Source of the DNA: an uncultured Acidobacteriota bacterium
GTDB lineage: Bacteria; Acidobacteriota; Terriglobia; Terriglobales; Acidobacteriaceae
Reading direction: 5' to 3'
Assembly (NCBI GenBank): GCA_903832295.1
Contig: CAILAZ010000289.1
Coordinates: forward strand, 1-64,000
DNA length: 64,000 nucleotides
Under the pieces are notes generated by a model. The model was not told the DNA's origin. It ran no database searches and saw only the letters and a program-made list of their open reading frames with translations. Position 1 is the first letter of the stretch. Every line of letters begins with the position of its first letter. The position numbers were made by a program, and so were the translations under genes. Below, piece by piece: positions 18,738 through 27,319 of this stretch.

Positions 18738-18878
18738 CTATTTCGGTTTGCGCTGCCGCTTAAACTGCAAAACACTTCCGGGCATTCCGCGAGTCTCACT
18801 GAGAACGGCAACTGTTGCGAGCACGCCCATTACCAGAAAGAGCGCGAAGAAAATCACGGCAATGACGAGAATGGGCAT
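18738..18878 (-). CDS. Small single-pass membrane protein (46 residues)
   Basis: A short frame from ATG 18878 to TAG 18738 encodes one strong membrane helix (residues about 3-26, ILVIAVIFFALFLVMGVLA) followed by a positively charged tail ending in KRQRKPK. That inside-positive tail suggests the C-terminus is cytoplasmic. GAGG lies about 8 bases ahead of the ATG. It has the design of a genuine small membrane protein. It lies between modB and a coiled-coil gene, all on the minus strand. No known family is recognised, and partner or function cannot be stated. Confidence 0.5.
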   Translation of the reverse strand: MPILVIAVIFFALFLVMGVLATVAVLSETRGMPGSVLQFKRQRKPK

Positions 18879-18958
18879 AAAACACCTCGCGCGTTATTGT
18901 CTATCGGCATCAGCCGCCGCTCGGTGATGCGAATCACCGTCACGGGTGAGCCAGTTGC

Positions 18959-19216
18959 CTAAACCAGCTTTGCGAGTTCGCCATCTATCTGGTTCAGCTC
19001 TGTATTGAGCAATTGTGTATATCGCTCGTTGCTGGTGCGCGCCAGCTGTTCGCAGATGCGAGCCCGGGTCAGCTTAAGCGCCTGAACCTTGCGGGCTTCC
19101 TCCGCCTTCAGGCGTCCGAGCCGCTCGTTTTCGTCCACTACTTCCTGAGAACGAACCTGCTCCTGTCGATCAATTTGCTGCTCTTCCACGGATTTGCTCT
19201 CCCAGCCTTTTGCCAT
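18959..19216 (-). CDS. Conserved-looking coiled-coil protein, unknown function
   Basis: From ATG at 19216 the protein has 85 residues and is almost entirely charged helix: MAKGWESKSVEEQQIDRQEQ, then long stretches rich in Glu, Arg, Leu and Gln ending in LNQIDGELAKLV. It lacks a signal peptide and membrane segments and is probably cytoplasmic and coiled-coil. The open frame extends 12 codons upstream, with two extra Cys, but ATG 19216 gives the more natural N-terminus. I have an impression of similar short proteins in Acidobacteriota but no function. Confidence 0.6.
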   Translation of the reverse strand: MAKGWESKSVEEQQIDRQEQVRSQEVVDENERLGRLKAEEARKVQALKLTRARICEQLARTSNERYTQLLNTELNQIDGELAKLV

Positions 19217-19296
19217 GCATTGATTATATGCGGCTGGGCAGGGCTTAGACAAAGCAAAGAGGGCCGGAATCCGGCCCTCCAGGAAAATTGGCCGTC

Positions 19297-19860
19297 CTAG
19301 AACCTGATTACCAGCCCAGCAGTGTAGCGCAGATGATTCTCTCCCCCGCCGTGGCTCGTGTGGATGTAATCGAGTTGTCCTGCGCGCACGGCAAAGTGTT
19401 CGCCCAGCTTTGCGTCCACTCCGCCGCCGAGTGCGGCAGCAAACGACTTCGTAATGGTCTCGCCAAGGTAGCTCACGCTGAAGCGCTCATGGTCCATTCC
19501 GAACAGCACATGCGCAAAAGGAGTAAAGGTCGAATCCGAGCGCACCGCATAAACTGGGCCAAAAAGGTAGGTGTAGCGGGAGACGTTGACCCCCGATTGC
19601 GCCACATTGGTGCCGGTTGCGCGCATCACATCGGCCCTGGCTCCAAGGTTTCCGTGCAGGAAATACGTTGCCTGCAGCAGTTCACCGCTCAGACCGGCGC
19701 TTCCGAGACCATAGTTCTGCAACCCAGAATGCACATAGCTGTATCCGGCAAACAGCTCCTTCTTAGGGTTCACCGGCGCTTGCTCTTCTTCCTGTTGCTG
19801 GGCAAACGCCACGGAGCAGAGCACGATAACAGACATCAATACAACAATGAGCTTACGCAT
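19297..19860 (-). CDS. Outer-membrane beta-barrel protein (tandem copy 1)
   Basis: From ATG at 19860 the 187-residue protein has a signal peptide (MRKLIVVLMSVIVLCSVAFA, then Gln) and a body of alternating hydrophobic and polar residues typical of a small eight-stranded outer-membrane barrel. It opens with KKELFAGYSYVHSG and closes with LRYTAGLVIRF, an aromatic C-terminus suited to BAM recognition. It is a paralogue of the gene directly upstream at 19931: leader, opening and closing strands match. The longer frame upstream to 20052 runs into that neighbour and is not credible. Role unknown. Confidence 0.78.
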   Translation of the reverse strand: MRKLIVVLMSVIVLCSVAFAQQQEEEQAPVNPKKELFAGYSYVHSGLQNYGLGSAGLSGELLQATYFLHGNLGARADVMRATGTNVAQSGVNVSRYTYLFGPVYAVRSDSTFTPFAHVLFGMDHERFSVSYLGETITKSFAAALGGGVDAKLGEHFAVRAGQLDYIHTSHGGGENHLRYTAGLVIRF

Positions 19861-19930
19861 ACAATTTATCCCCACGCAATTAAGATGAAGTTGCGGCTCG
19901 TGCAAGCCTGCCGCGTTCGAAATCCGCTTG

Positions 19931-20506
19931 CTAGAACCGGAACACAACGCCACCCGTGTAGCGAAGCGACGCCTGGTTGGTGCCATAGTGATTGGTGTAG
20001 AGGTAATCCAGTTGTGCCAAGCGTATCCCCAGATGGTGAGACAAGTTGCCATCCAGCGTCACTCCGCCTGCCGCCGCAAGTTCCGTACTCCGGTAGTCGA
20101 TTGTTGTTCCATTCTGGGGCACCGTGAAGTCGTCGCGATCCACTCCCACCAGTCCATGCACCGAAGGCGTCAGGAATCCAAACGTATGCAGGCGGTAGCT
20201 CGGCCCTCCCATGTAGCTGGAGCGCTGGTACTTGATCCCCGTGCTATCGACGGATTTGTTTGAGCCGCGCGCGAGGTCCACGGTGAAGCCAAAATTGTGA
20301 GCCTTGAAATAATGGCTGAATTCGAATGCAAATCCATTCAGCGGAGTGCTGTGTACCACATTGCTGCCGGTGGTGTCGGCACGCTGGTACGCATACCCAA
20401 GGTAGAGCTCCGTCTTCGGAACCTCCAGGGGCTTGGGCTCCATCTGGGCCGCGGCAAACGCGCCGAAAACAAGAACAAACAGGAGAACAACGGTGAATTT
20501 ACGCAT
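19931..20506 (-). CDS. Outer-membrane beta-barrel protein (tandem copy 2)
   Basis: The 191-residue product begins with the signal peptide MRKFTVVLLFVLVFGAFAAA. The mature part starts with KTELYLGYAYQRAD and ends with LRYTGGVVFRF, again a small barrel with a terminal Phe. ATG at 20506 is chosen because GGAGGA ends nine bases before it; the ATG at 20515 would be too close to that site. It lies 70 bp ahead of copy 1 on the same strand, consistent with local duplication. Neither copy shows an OmpA peptidoglycan-binding domain. Confidence 0.8.
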   Translation of the reverse strand: MRKFTVVLLFVLVFGAFAAAQMEPKPLEVPKTELYLGYAYQRADTTGSNVVHSTPLNGFAFEFSHYFKAHNFGFTVDLARGSNKSVDSTGIKYQRSSYMGGPSYRLHTFGFLTPSVHGLVGVDRDDFTVPQNGTTIDYRSTELAAAGGVTLDGNLSHHLGIRLAQLDYLYTNHYGTNQASLRYTGGVVFRF

Positions 20507-20694
20507 CAATATCATTCCTCCGGGAGGTGAGAACCATCACCGGCAAGCCCGGCGTGATCGTTCTTCAGCCGGAACCTGAGACCTGAGATGAATTGCTCGT
20601 CTGCACTCAACTTAACACGGCAGGGCCCCCGAGGGGCAGAGGGGAGTGCTTACCCAAGCCCTCAGGAGGCATTCCTCAAGTCAGAATAATACGT

Positions 20695-22827
20695 TTATTC
20701 GTTTTCCCGCGATTCTCTCAAGAGGCGCAGGGACCGCCCGGCAATCTGGGGATCCTTCTCCACCGGACCATTGGAAAACGGACTTTTCAGCGCGCTCGTG
20801 TCCAGCATGTTCCGCCAGCCGCGATTATTTGGCGATGGTGGCAGCGTGTAGCCAACCGCTTCGTGATAGGAATTCAGGAGAATCAGGAACGTGTCATCCA
20901 CAAGCTGGCGTCCCATTTCATCCACACTGTCCAGCGTTTCGCCATTGAACATTACCGCAATGCTGCGGATCCACCCGGCGTTCCACTCCTCTTCGGTCAT
21001 CTCGTGCCCATCGGCTCCGAACCACGCAATGTCCTTCAGGATCGAGTTGCGAATACTGCGGTCCTGGTAGAAATGCCGCCGCCGAAGGTTCGGATGCTCC
21101 TTGCGCAGTGCGATCAGCCTGGAGACAAATTCGAGCAGATCCTCCTGCTCCTCCCCAAGCTTCCAGTTGTTCCAGCTCAGCTCGTTATCCTGGCAGTAGG
21201 CGTTGTTGTTTCCAAACTGGGTGCGTGCAATCTCATCGCCCCCGCAGATCATTGGTACCCCCTGCGAGAGAAGCAATGTGGCAAGGAAGTTCCTCATTTG
21301 CACCCGCCGCGCCGTCAGGATCGCTTCATCTTCCGTCGGGCCTTCGGCTCCCATGTTCCAGGAATTGTTGTCGTTGGCGCCATCCTGATTGTCCTCGCCA
21401 TTGGCGATGTTGTGCTTTTCGTTGTAGCTCACCAGGTCGTGCAGGGTGAAGCCGTCGTGCGCGGTAATGAAATTGATGGAGGCGTAAGGCTTGCGGCCAT
21501 CATTTTTGTAAAGATCGCTGCTGCCGGTCAACCGGTAGGCCAGATCGGAGAGCTGCCCCTCGTCGCCCTTCCAATAACGCCGCACGGTATCGCGGTACTT
21601 GCCATTCCACTCCGCCCAGAGCACCGGGAAATTCCCTACCTGGTAGCCGCCCTCGCCCACGTCCCACGGCTCGGCAATCAGCTTTACGCGCGAGACGATC
21701 GGATCCTGGTGGATGATATCGAAGAACGAGGATAGCCGGTCCACATCGTGCAGTTCGCGCGCCAGCGCCGACGCAAGGTCAAAACGGAAGCCGTCCACAT
21801 GCATCTCCGTTACCCAATAGCGCAGACTGTCCATGATCAACTTCAGCACCTGCGGATGGCGCACGTTCAGCGTATTGCCTGTCCCGGTGTAATCCATGTA
21901 GTAGCGGGGCATTTCTGCTACCAGCCGGTAATACTCCGTGTTGTCGATGCCGCGGAAGTTCAACATCGGACCCAGGTGGTTGCCTTCACCCGTGTGGTTG
22001 TACACCACGTCCAGGATCACCTCAATGTTCTCGCGATGCAGTGCCTTCACCATGGCCTTGAATTCGGCCACCTGGCTTCCCGTGTCGCCGCTTGAGGAGT
22101 AGCGCGCCTCCGGGCTGAAGTAGGCAACAGTGTTGTAGCCCCAGTAATTGCGTAAGTTTCCTTCCACCAACCGTTTGTCGTCGATGAACTGATGTACCGG
22201 CAGAAGTTCCACTGCCGTGACACCCAACCGCTTCAGGTACTTGATGCTGGGGGGCGAGGCAAGCCCTGCATATGTCCCCCGCAGTTCTTCCGGAACCTCC
22301 GGGTTCAGTTTGCTGAATCCTTTGACATGCAACTCGTAAATGATCGAGTCGCTCAGAGGGGTATTTGGCGAACGATCCTGCTCCCAGTCAAAGTACGGAT
22401 TCACAACTACCGACTTGGCCATGCCATCGCCATCGTCGCGCTCGTCGCGCATCAGATCCGGATCGGCTCCGCCAAACTGGTAGGGATAAATCGACTTGGT
22501 CCAATCCACCACCCCACAGACCGCTTGCGCCTGAGGATCGATCAGCAGCTTGGAGGGATTGAAACGGAAGCCATTTGCCGGGTCCCACGGTCCGTACACC
22601 CGATAACCGTAGAGTTGCCCTGGCTGGATGCCCTGCAGATAGCCGTGGTGCACGAAAGCCGTCGTCTCTCGAAGTTCGATGCGCTCATTTTCCCGCCTCG
22701 ACCGATTATCGTAGAGGCACAGCTCAACCTTGGTAGCATGCTCAGAATACAGTGCAAAGTTCGTGCCGGTTCCATCCCAGGTGGCACCGAGAGGATAGGG
22801 CTTGCCAGGCAAAACGATTCCAGACAT
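20695..22827 (-). CDS. glgX: Glycogen debranching enzyme, isoamylase type
   Basis: GlgX hydrolyses alpha-1,6 branch points of glycogen limit dextrins. From ATG at 22827 the protein has 710 residues. An N-terminal CBM48-like domain (PYPLGATWDGTGTNFALYSEHA) precedes a GH13 catalytic barrel. Motifs are DVVYNHTGEG (about 273-282), GFRFDLASAL with nucleophile Asp350, LIAEPWDVG with acid/base Glu386, and FITAHDGF. A TTG 23 codons upstream (22896) is an alternative start. The glycogen synthase gene glgA is in the same window (53.3 kb) but not linked. It is preceded by a terminator for the upstream transpeptidase gene. Confidence 0.95.
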   Translation of the reverse strand: MSGIVLPGKPYPLGATWDGTGTNFALYSEHATKVELCLYDNRSRRENERIELRETTAFVHHGYLQGIQPGQLYGYRVYGPWDPANGFRFNPSKLLIDPQAQAVCGVVDWTKSIYPYQFGGADPDLMRDERDDGDGMAKSVVVNPYFDWEQDRSPNTPLSDSIIYELHVKGFSKLNPEVPEELRGTYAGLASPPSIKYLKRLGVTAVELLPVHQFIDDKRLVEGNLRNYWGYNTVAYFSPEARYSSSGDTGSQVAEFKAMVKALHRENIEVILDVVYNHTGEGNHLGPMLNFRGIDNTEYYRLVAEMPRYYMDYTGTGNTLNVRHPQVLKLIMDSLRYWVTEMHVDGFRFDLASALARELHDVDRLSSFFDIIHQDPIVSRVKLIAEPWDVGEGGYQVGNFPVLWAEWNGKYRDTVRRYWKGDEGQLSDLAYRLTGSSDLYKNDGRKPYASINFITAHDGFTLHDLVSYNEKHNIANGEDNQDGANDNNSWNMGAEGPTEDEAILTARRVQMRNFLATLLLSQGVPMICGGDEIARTQFGNNNAYCQDNELSWNNWKLGEEQEDLLEFVSRLIALRKEHPNLRRRHFYQDRSIRNSILKDIAWFGADGHEMTEEEWNAGWIRSIAVMFNGETLDSVDEMGRQLVDDTFLILLNSYHEAVGYTLPPSPNNRGWRNMLDTSALKSPFSNGPVEKDPQIAGRSLRLLRESRENE

Positions 22828-22895
22828 TTTGTACCCGTCAGTCAGATTTTCCTGCTTGCTTGGATGCAGGAACAAACCATACGCTGCATCGGACA

Positions 22896-22923
22896 AAAGG
22901 AAAAGGCCTTCGCGGGGAAGACC
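22896..22923 (-). terminator. Rho-independent terminator of the transpeptidase gene
   Basis: On the minus strand a 7-bp stem (GGTCTTC / GAAGGCC, one wobble) with a 5-nt loop is followed by TTTTCCTTTTG, 28 bp after the stop at 22951. Confidence 0.65.
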
Positions 22924-22950
22924 TTCCAGACACTCGTGAGTTCAATTTGC

Positions 22951-24174
22951 TTACTTCAGCGAAGCGCTTTTGACAGGCGGAGCTTTATCCGCGAAGTAAT
23001 TGTGCTCGTCCAGGTTTCGGTAAAAGCGACCTGCCAGCTCGGCGGCTTTGGGCCCATAAACCGCGTGATCTCCCTCCAGGAAGATTACAGTCACAATCCT
23101 CCCAAACTGCGAGTTTGCGAATGAGCCAAACCACCCGAATCTCGTTCCAGCGCTGCTGCAGGTTCCGGTCTTGCCCAGCACCTGCTCCGACGTAAAGCTC
23201 GTGCGCAGGCTGCGCGCGGTGCCAAACTGCGTTGCACCCAGCATACCCACGCTCACCTCGGGAATGAGCGGCGCGATGTCGAGATAGCGCTTTACCTTCG
23301 GCTGGAAGTCTGCAACCTCGGTCGCCGAATTCGGATGCTGCAGGTAGTACAGCGTGCCACCGTTGGCGATCGATGCCATGAGCGCGCCAAGTTGCAGCGG
23401 CGTCATGCTGATGCTCTCGCCAAACGAGCACATCTTACCCACTCCGCCCAAACTCGCCGGAAGCTCCTCGGTCGGGTACACGCCGAGGTGCTCGCCTTCG
23501 ATATTCCATCCCGCCAGTTCGCCCAGTCCAAACTGGTGTGCATAGTAGCTGACCTTCTGGAAGCCAAGCCGCCGTCCCAAAGCTTCAAAATACTGGTTAT
23601 TGGAATGTGCCAGCGCCTGGTTCATGTCCATCTTCCAGCCGCCCAGATTCACCGGCGTGTCCTTGGTCACAATGCCTTCGCTGAGTGCCGCCAGCGCCAC
23701 GGAAACCTTGATCGTAGAGCAGGGCTGCGCGCCGCTTGCGAGCGCCAGTCTCTGGTTCACCATCGCCAGGATTCGTCCGTTGCTCGGATCGATGGCCACC
23801 ACCGTGCCGTGCATATTCCCGAGCGCGTTTACTGCTGCTTCGCGCACCAACGGGTCTTCGCCCAGCGTGACATCACCAGCCTCGGGGTCCGACACAAAAG
23901 AACTCGCCGTGAAGCGCTCATAGTAACGCGCTCTGCGCTTTCCGTGCTTGCTCACGATTACAGCTGCGGCTGGAGTCTTCGCGCGAGCTATGACCCTGCT
24001 ATGCTTCGCGGCCGCCATGCGCTTTTCCGTCTTCGTACTTTCCTTGATCTTGCGATTCGTGCGCGTCTCATGACGTGTGGATACCGTAGCCGCAAATGAG
24101 CCCAATGCGCAGAAAATGCAAAGCGCCATCGCCAGCGCGGCTCTAAAAATCCGAGTTTGAATCGCAGTAAACAT
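22951..24174 (-). CDS. Penicillin-binding protein transpeptidase domain protein
   Basis: The 407-residue protein has an N-terminal signal sequence or anchor (residues 8-29), a Lys/Arg-rich linker to about residue 90, and a penicillin-binding transpeptidase domain. The three active-site motifs are STIK at 153-156 (Ser153 nucleophile), SNN at 191-193 and KTG at 335-337. Such enzymes cross-link peptidoglycan in the periplasm. The protein lacks both the glycosyltransferase domain of class A PBPs and the long dimerisation module of FtsI or MrdA. Its compact form also resembles class D beta-lactamases or their sensor relatives, so the exact activity is open. Confidence 0.82.
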   Translation of the reverse strand: MFTAIQTRIFRAALAMALCIFCALGSFAATVSTRHETRTNRKIKESTKTEKRMAAAKHSRVIARAKTPAAAVIVSKHGKRRARYYERFTASSFVSDPEAGDVTLGEDPLVREAAVNALGNMHGTVVAIDPSNGRILAMVNQRLALASGAQPCSTIKVSVALAALSEGIVTKDTPVNLGGWKMDMNQALAHSNNQYFEALGRRLGFQKVSYYAHQFGLGELAGWNIEGEHLGVYPTEELPASLGGVGKMCSFGESISMTPLQLGALMASIANGGTLYYLQHPNSATEVADFQPKVKRYLDIAPLIPEVSVGMLGATQFGTARSLRTSFTSEQVLGKTGTCSSAGTRFGWFGSFANSQFGRIVTVIFLEGDHAVYGPKAAELAGRFYRNLDEHNYFADKAPPVKSASLK

Positions 24175-24451
24175 CCTTGTACCTACACCTCTGCCGCAGC
24201 TCGGTCTTCCGGGCTTTTGACTTCTCTGGTCAATCGGTCAGTAAGTTGATCCTAAGCGACTCGATCCTGCTTTTACAAGATCGAAACACGCAACTCAGGT
24301 ATCTCAACCTATGACCTAAGTACATCTACCAACACAGCTGATGCAGCATCTTTCAGCAGAGTTGCGGAACCAGCCGTTGCTCTTTGTGTCTATCGGCAGG
24401 CACTCCGTCCCGGATAAGGGAAACCGTCCCGCTCTGTTGATTGTTAGCACA
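24175..24451. other. Gene-free stretch upstream of the transpeptidase gene
   Basis: This AT-richer stretch holds no convincing reading frame. It presumably contains the promoter of the transpeptidase gene. An imperfect inverted repeat (TCGATC ... GATCGA) occurs near 24260-24285. I see nothing else in it. Confidence 0.4.
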
Positions 24452-24494
24452 AACAGAAAGGGCGGAGGCTAACCGACTTGAGTCCCCCCGCCCC
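24452..24494 (-). terminator. Rho-independent terminator of the FG-GAP gene
   Basis: On the minus strand a 9-bp stem (GGGCGGGGG / CCTCCGCCC, one wobble) with a 16-nt loop is followed by TTTCTGTTTG, about 30 bp after the stop at 24528. Confidence 0.65.
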
Positions 24495-24527
24495 GAATTC
24501 TTGTTTGGCCGTGCGCTGCACGCAATC

Positions 24528-27173
24528 TTATTTTGTGATCGTCAGCGCAATCTGAGTCGAGTGGACCGTCGTTCCAGCCGAGGCCAGGATCGTAATCGTC
24601 GTCGTCACCGACTTCGGAGCGGTCGTCACGATTGGCGGAACTGAGTTCGGCGACGAGCAACTCGCCATCATCATCACCGCCAGCAGCGCAAACACTGCAC
24701 ACATCAATATCCGCCGCCGCCGGACGCTGGCTCCTGCCAGCAACACTCCGCAAAATACGAAGCCTGTCCATCCTGTCCGCTTCCGGGGAGCGTCTGGAAC
24801 ACGCAACGCACTCACGGAGTTCAGCGAGGTTTGAATCGTCAACGTCGCACTTGCAGCCGTCGCCGGAATCGTGACATTCACCGGAGAAAATACACACGTG
24901 GTATATGCCGGAAGCCCTGAACAGGACAGCGCTACGATTCCTGCGTAACCGTTCAGCGAGCCCAAGGTGAGCGCAACCGTCGTCTTGTCCCCCGCAGCCA
25001 CACTGGGTGCAACCGGTGCAGCGCTGATCGAAAAATCTCCTGCCGCGGTAGTTCCAAACTGGTTGTAAGCCAATGTCCAATAGCTGCGCGAGCCGGATAC
25101 CTGCAACAGGTCGGGCAGTCCATCGGTGTTGATATCTGCGAGTTCCAACGGCCCTCCCAGTGGGAGGTCCTGTGCTTTTGCGAAGGTCCCGGCCTTGGTG
25201 TTCAGCCAAATCCCTGTTGCCGAGCCTTCGTCGGCCACAATATCGGCCAAGCCATCGTTGTTGATGTCGGCAAAGTGAATGCGTGTTGCGCCACCCAGCG
25301 CAATCTGCGAAGTCTGCGTGAACGTGCCAGTCCCGGAGCCAAGGTACACCGTGGCTGTCGTCGCCGTCCCCGTTCCGGAGACGATCACAAGGTCAAGTTT
25401 TCCATCGCCATCCACGTCCGCCAGAGCCACAGAAGCAGCTGCCACCGTGCTGATTGCCTTGTAGTACGCGTACGTTCCATCGCCGTTGTTCGGGAGATAA
25501 TCAACCCCGCCCGCGCCCGCCGTAATCAGATCCGGATGTCCATCGCCATTCACGTCGGCAGCCGTGATGAAAGTCGCCCCCGGCGCGGTCGGGTAGCCTA
25601 TCTCGTAGCCGAACGTGCCATCGCCCTTGCCAAGAAATACCGCCACATTTCCCGGGGCAGTATCCAGGTCAGCCACATCCGGAAACCCATCCCCATTCAG
25701 GTCCTTTACCACTGCCTGCGTGGAGAGGCTCTGCGTGACCACCACCGGGGCATCGAATGTTCCATCACCCCTCCCCAGCGCCGCAAAAGTTGCGCCTTGT
25801 GTCGTCACATTGTTTGCCGTCACCGCCGAGGTCCAGAACACCAAGTCCAGCAATCCGTCCGCATTCAGGTCCGCTGGCACCATCCCCGCAAGCGGCGCAG
25901 TCGTAAGCGTTGTGTAGATGGGAGCCGCCAGCGTGCCGTCTGCCTTGTCCAGCATCACGCCAACCTTGCCTGTTGAGGTCCCCGCAAAGATCGCATCCGG
26001 ACGCGCATCGCCATTGAAATCGGCCGAGGCAACGATCCCGCCGCTGTAGGGATAGACGTTCGGAGTCGCAAAGCCCCCAGTCGATTTTGACAGCCACAAC
26101 ACCACTCTGCCGGTGACACCGGATGGTGCCACAAGGTCCGGAGTTCCATTGCCGTCAAAGTCCGCTGTAGCCAGGGACGCGCCAGTCACGTTGTCTGCAA
26201 AACCCAGTGCCAGCAGCTTTTCTGCGTCGAGGCTTCCCGTTCCGCTGCCCGCCAGCAGGGACACGGGCTCTGTGATCCCGCCCGCCACAATCACGTCGCG
26301 CAATCCGTCTGCCGTGAAGTCAGCCACCGCAATCTCGTACGGATCAACCACCGAACTTGTCTGGGTCAGAGCCGTCTGCAGCGTTCCATCGCCGTTGCCC
26401 AGCAGCACCAGCACCTTTCCGCCGCTAACTCCCGCGATCACGTCCAGTTTGCGGTCGCCGTTCATATCCGCCACCGCCACGCTGCGGACCGCTCCGGTCA
26501 CAGCCGTCGAACTGGCAGCCCCAAAACTCCCATCTCCTATCCCCAGCAGGACAGAGATTCCTGCGCTGTCAATGCCCAGCAGGTCCAGATTTCCGTCGCC
26601 GTTCAGGTCTGCCGCCGTGTAGAACGTTCCGCCATAGCTCGTGGTCAGCGCGGACTGAAAGGTCCCATCTCCCTTGCCCAGAAAAATCTGGTTCCCCGTG
26701 GCCAGGTCGGGATGCCCGTCGTTGTTGAAGTCGCCCACAACCAAGCGTCCATTGCTGGTGGTTACCGTCTTAACGGGCGCTTGGAATGTTCCGTCTCCGT
26801 TTCCGAGCAGGACAACAATCTTCAGATCAAACTTGTTGTGGAGCGCAATGTCCAATTTGCCGTCGCCGTTGAAGTCTCCCACCACGAGCGACGCCGGTAC
26901 GGACACTCCTGATGCCGACGAAACCGAAGAGGCAGCGCTTCCCGTGCCGCTGTTCAGCAGCACCTCCACGGTGGAGGAGGCACCGTCTGCCACCACAATG
27001 TCCATCTTGCCGTCGCCGTTAAAATCACCTGCGGCAATCGCATTCACTCCCGTCACCGGAATGTTAATAGGAGATGGGTAGATACCCGCGAACACTGCAG
27101 GGACAAGCGCCAGCAGGATAAGTGCAAAAGTACTGGCGAAACGCGCCGAACCGTGCACGTGACAGCGACTCAT
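24528..27173 (-). CDS. Secreted FG-GAP/VCBS repeat protein
   Basis: The 881-residue protein has a signal peptide (residues about 10-30, FASTFALILLALVPAVFA). Residues about 38-700 are some twenty repeats of the FG-GAP/VCBS type, each with a calcium-binding loop such as DFNGDGKMDIVVAD or DLNGDGNLDLLGID, which build beta-propellers. A bacterial Ig-like module follows (FSISAAPVAPSVAAG to TLTIQTSL), then a hydrophobic stretch with RRRR (about 800-830) and a short Ser/Thr-rich tail. It is probably exported and surface-bound. The ATG at 27173 has AAGGA upstream. Ligand unknown; the repeats suggest protein or carbohydrate binding. Confidence 0.88.
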   Translation of the reverse strand: MSRCHVHGSARFASTFALILLALVPAVFAGIYPSPINIPVTGVNAIAAGDFNGDGKMDIVVADGASSTVEVLLNSGTGSAASSVSSASGVSVPASLVVGDFNGDGKLDIALHNKFDLKIVVLLGNGDGTFQAPVKTVTTSNGRLVVGDFNNDGHPDLATGNQIFLGKGDGTFQSALTTSYGGTFYTAADLNGDGNLDLLGIDSAGISVLLGIGDGSFGAASSTAVTGAVRSVAVADMNGDRKLDVIAGVSGGKVLVLLGNGDGTLQTALTQTSSVVDPYEIAVADFTADGLRDVIVAGGITEPVSLLAGSGTGSLDAEKLLALGFADNVTGASLATADFDGNGTPDLVAPSGVTGRVVLWLSKSTGGFATPNVYPYSGGIVASADFNGDARPDAIFAGTSTGKVGVMLDKADGTLAAPIYTTLTTAPLAGMVPADLNADGLLDLVFWTSAVTANNVTTQGATFAALGRGDGTFDAPVVVTQSLSTQAVVKDLNGDGFPDVADLDTAPGNVAVFLGKGDGTFGYEIGYPTAPGATFITAADVNGDGHPDLITAGAGGVDYLPNNGDGTYAYYKAISTVAAASVALADVDGDGKLDLVIVSGTGTATTATVYLGSGTGTFTQTSQIALGGATRIHFADINNDGLADIVADEGSATGIWLNTKAGTFAKAQDLPLGGPLELADINTDGLPDLLQVSGSRSYWTLAYNQFGTTAAGDFSISAAPVAPSVAAGDKTTVALTLGSLNGYAGIVALSCSGLPAYTTCVFSPVNVTIPATAASATLTIQTSLNSVSALRVPDAPRKRTGWTGFVFCGVLLAGASVRRRRILMCAVFALLAVMMMASCSSPNSVPPIVTTAPKSVTTTITILASAGTTVHSTQIALTITK

Positions 27174-27258
27174 GGCTGATTCCTTGAACAGAAGTTCCTT
27201 CGACTTTAGCGCAGCTCAGGCGGGGGTACAACAGAAGTTACGGTTTGACAATGGTTAA

Positions 27259-27303
27259 GGGCGTTCCCAGCCCTCCATCTGCTGAAAACGCCCCAGAATC
27301 TGA
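27259..27303 (-). terminator. Possible terminator downstream of ftsZ
   Basis: A 7-bp inverted repeat (GGGCGTT / AACGCCC) with a 31-nt loop lies 17 bp after the ftsZ stop. On the minus strand it is followed by TTAACC, not a T-run, so support is weak. Confidence 0.3.
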
Positions 27304-27319
27304 TCCGATCTTCAGAAGT

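Noticed and set aside
20593-21735. 380-codon plus-strand frame opposite glgX
   Set aside because: Antisense to conserved GH13 sequence; rich in Arg, His and Pro with no domain.
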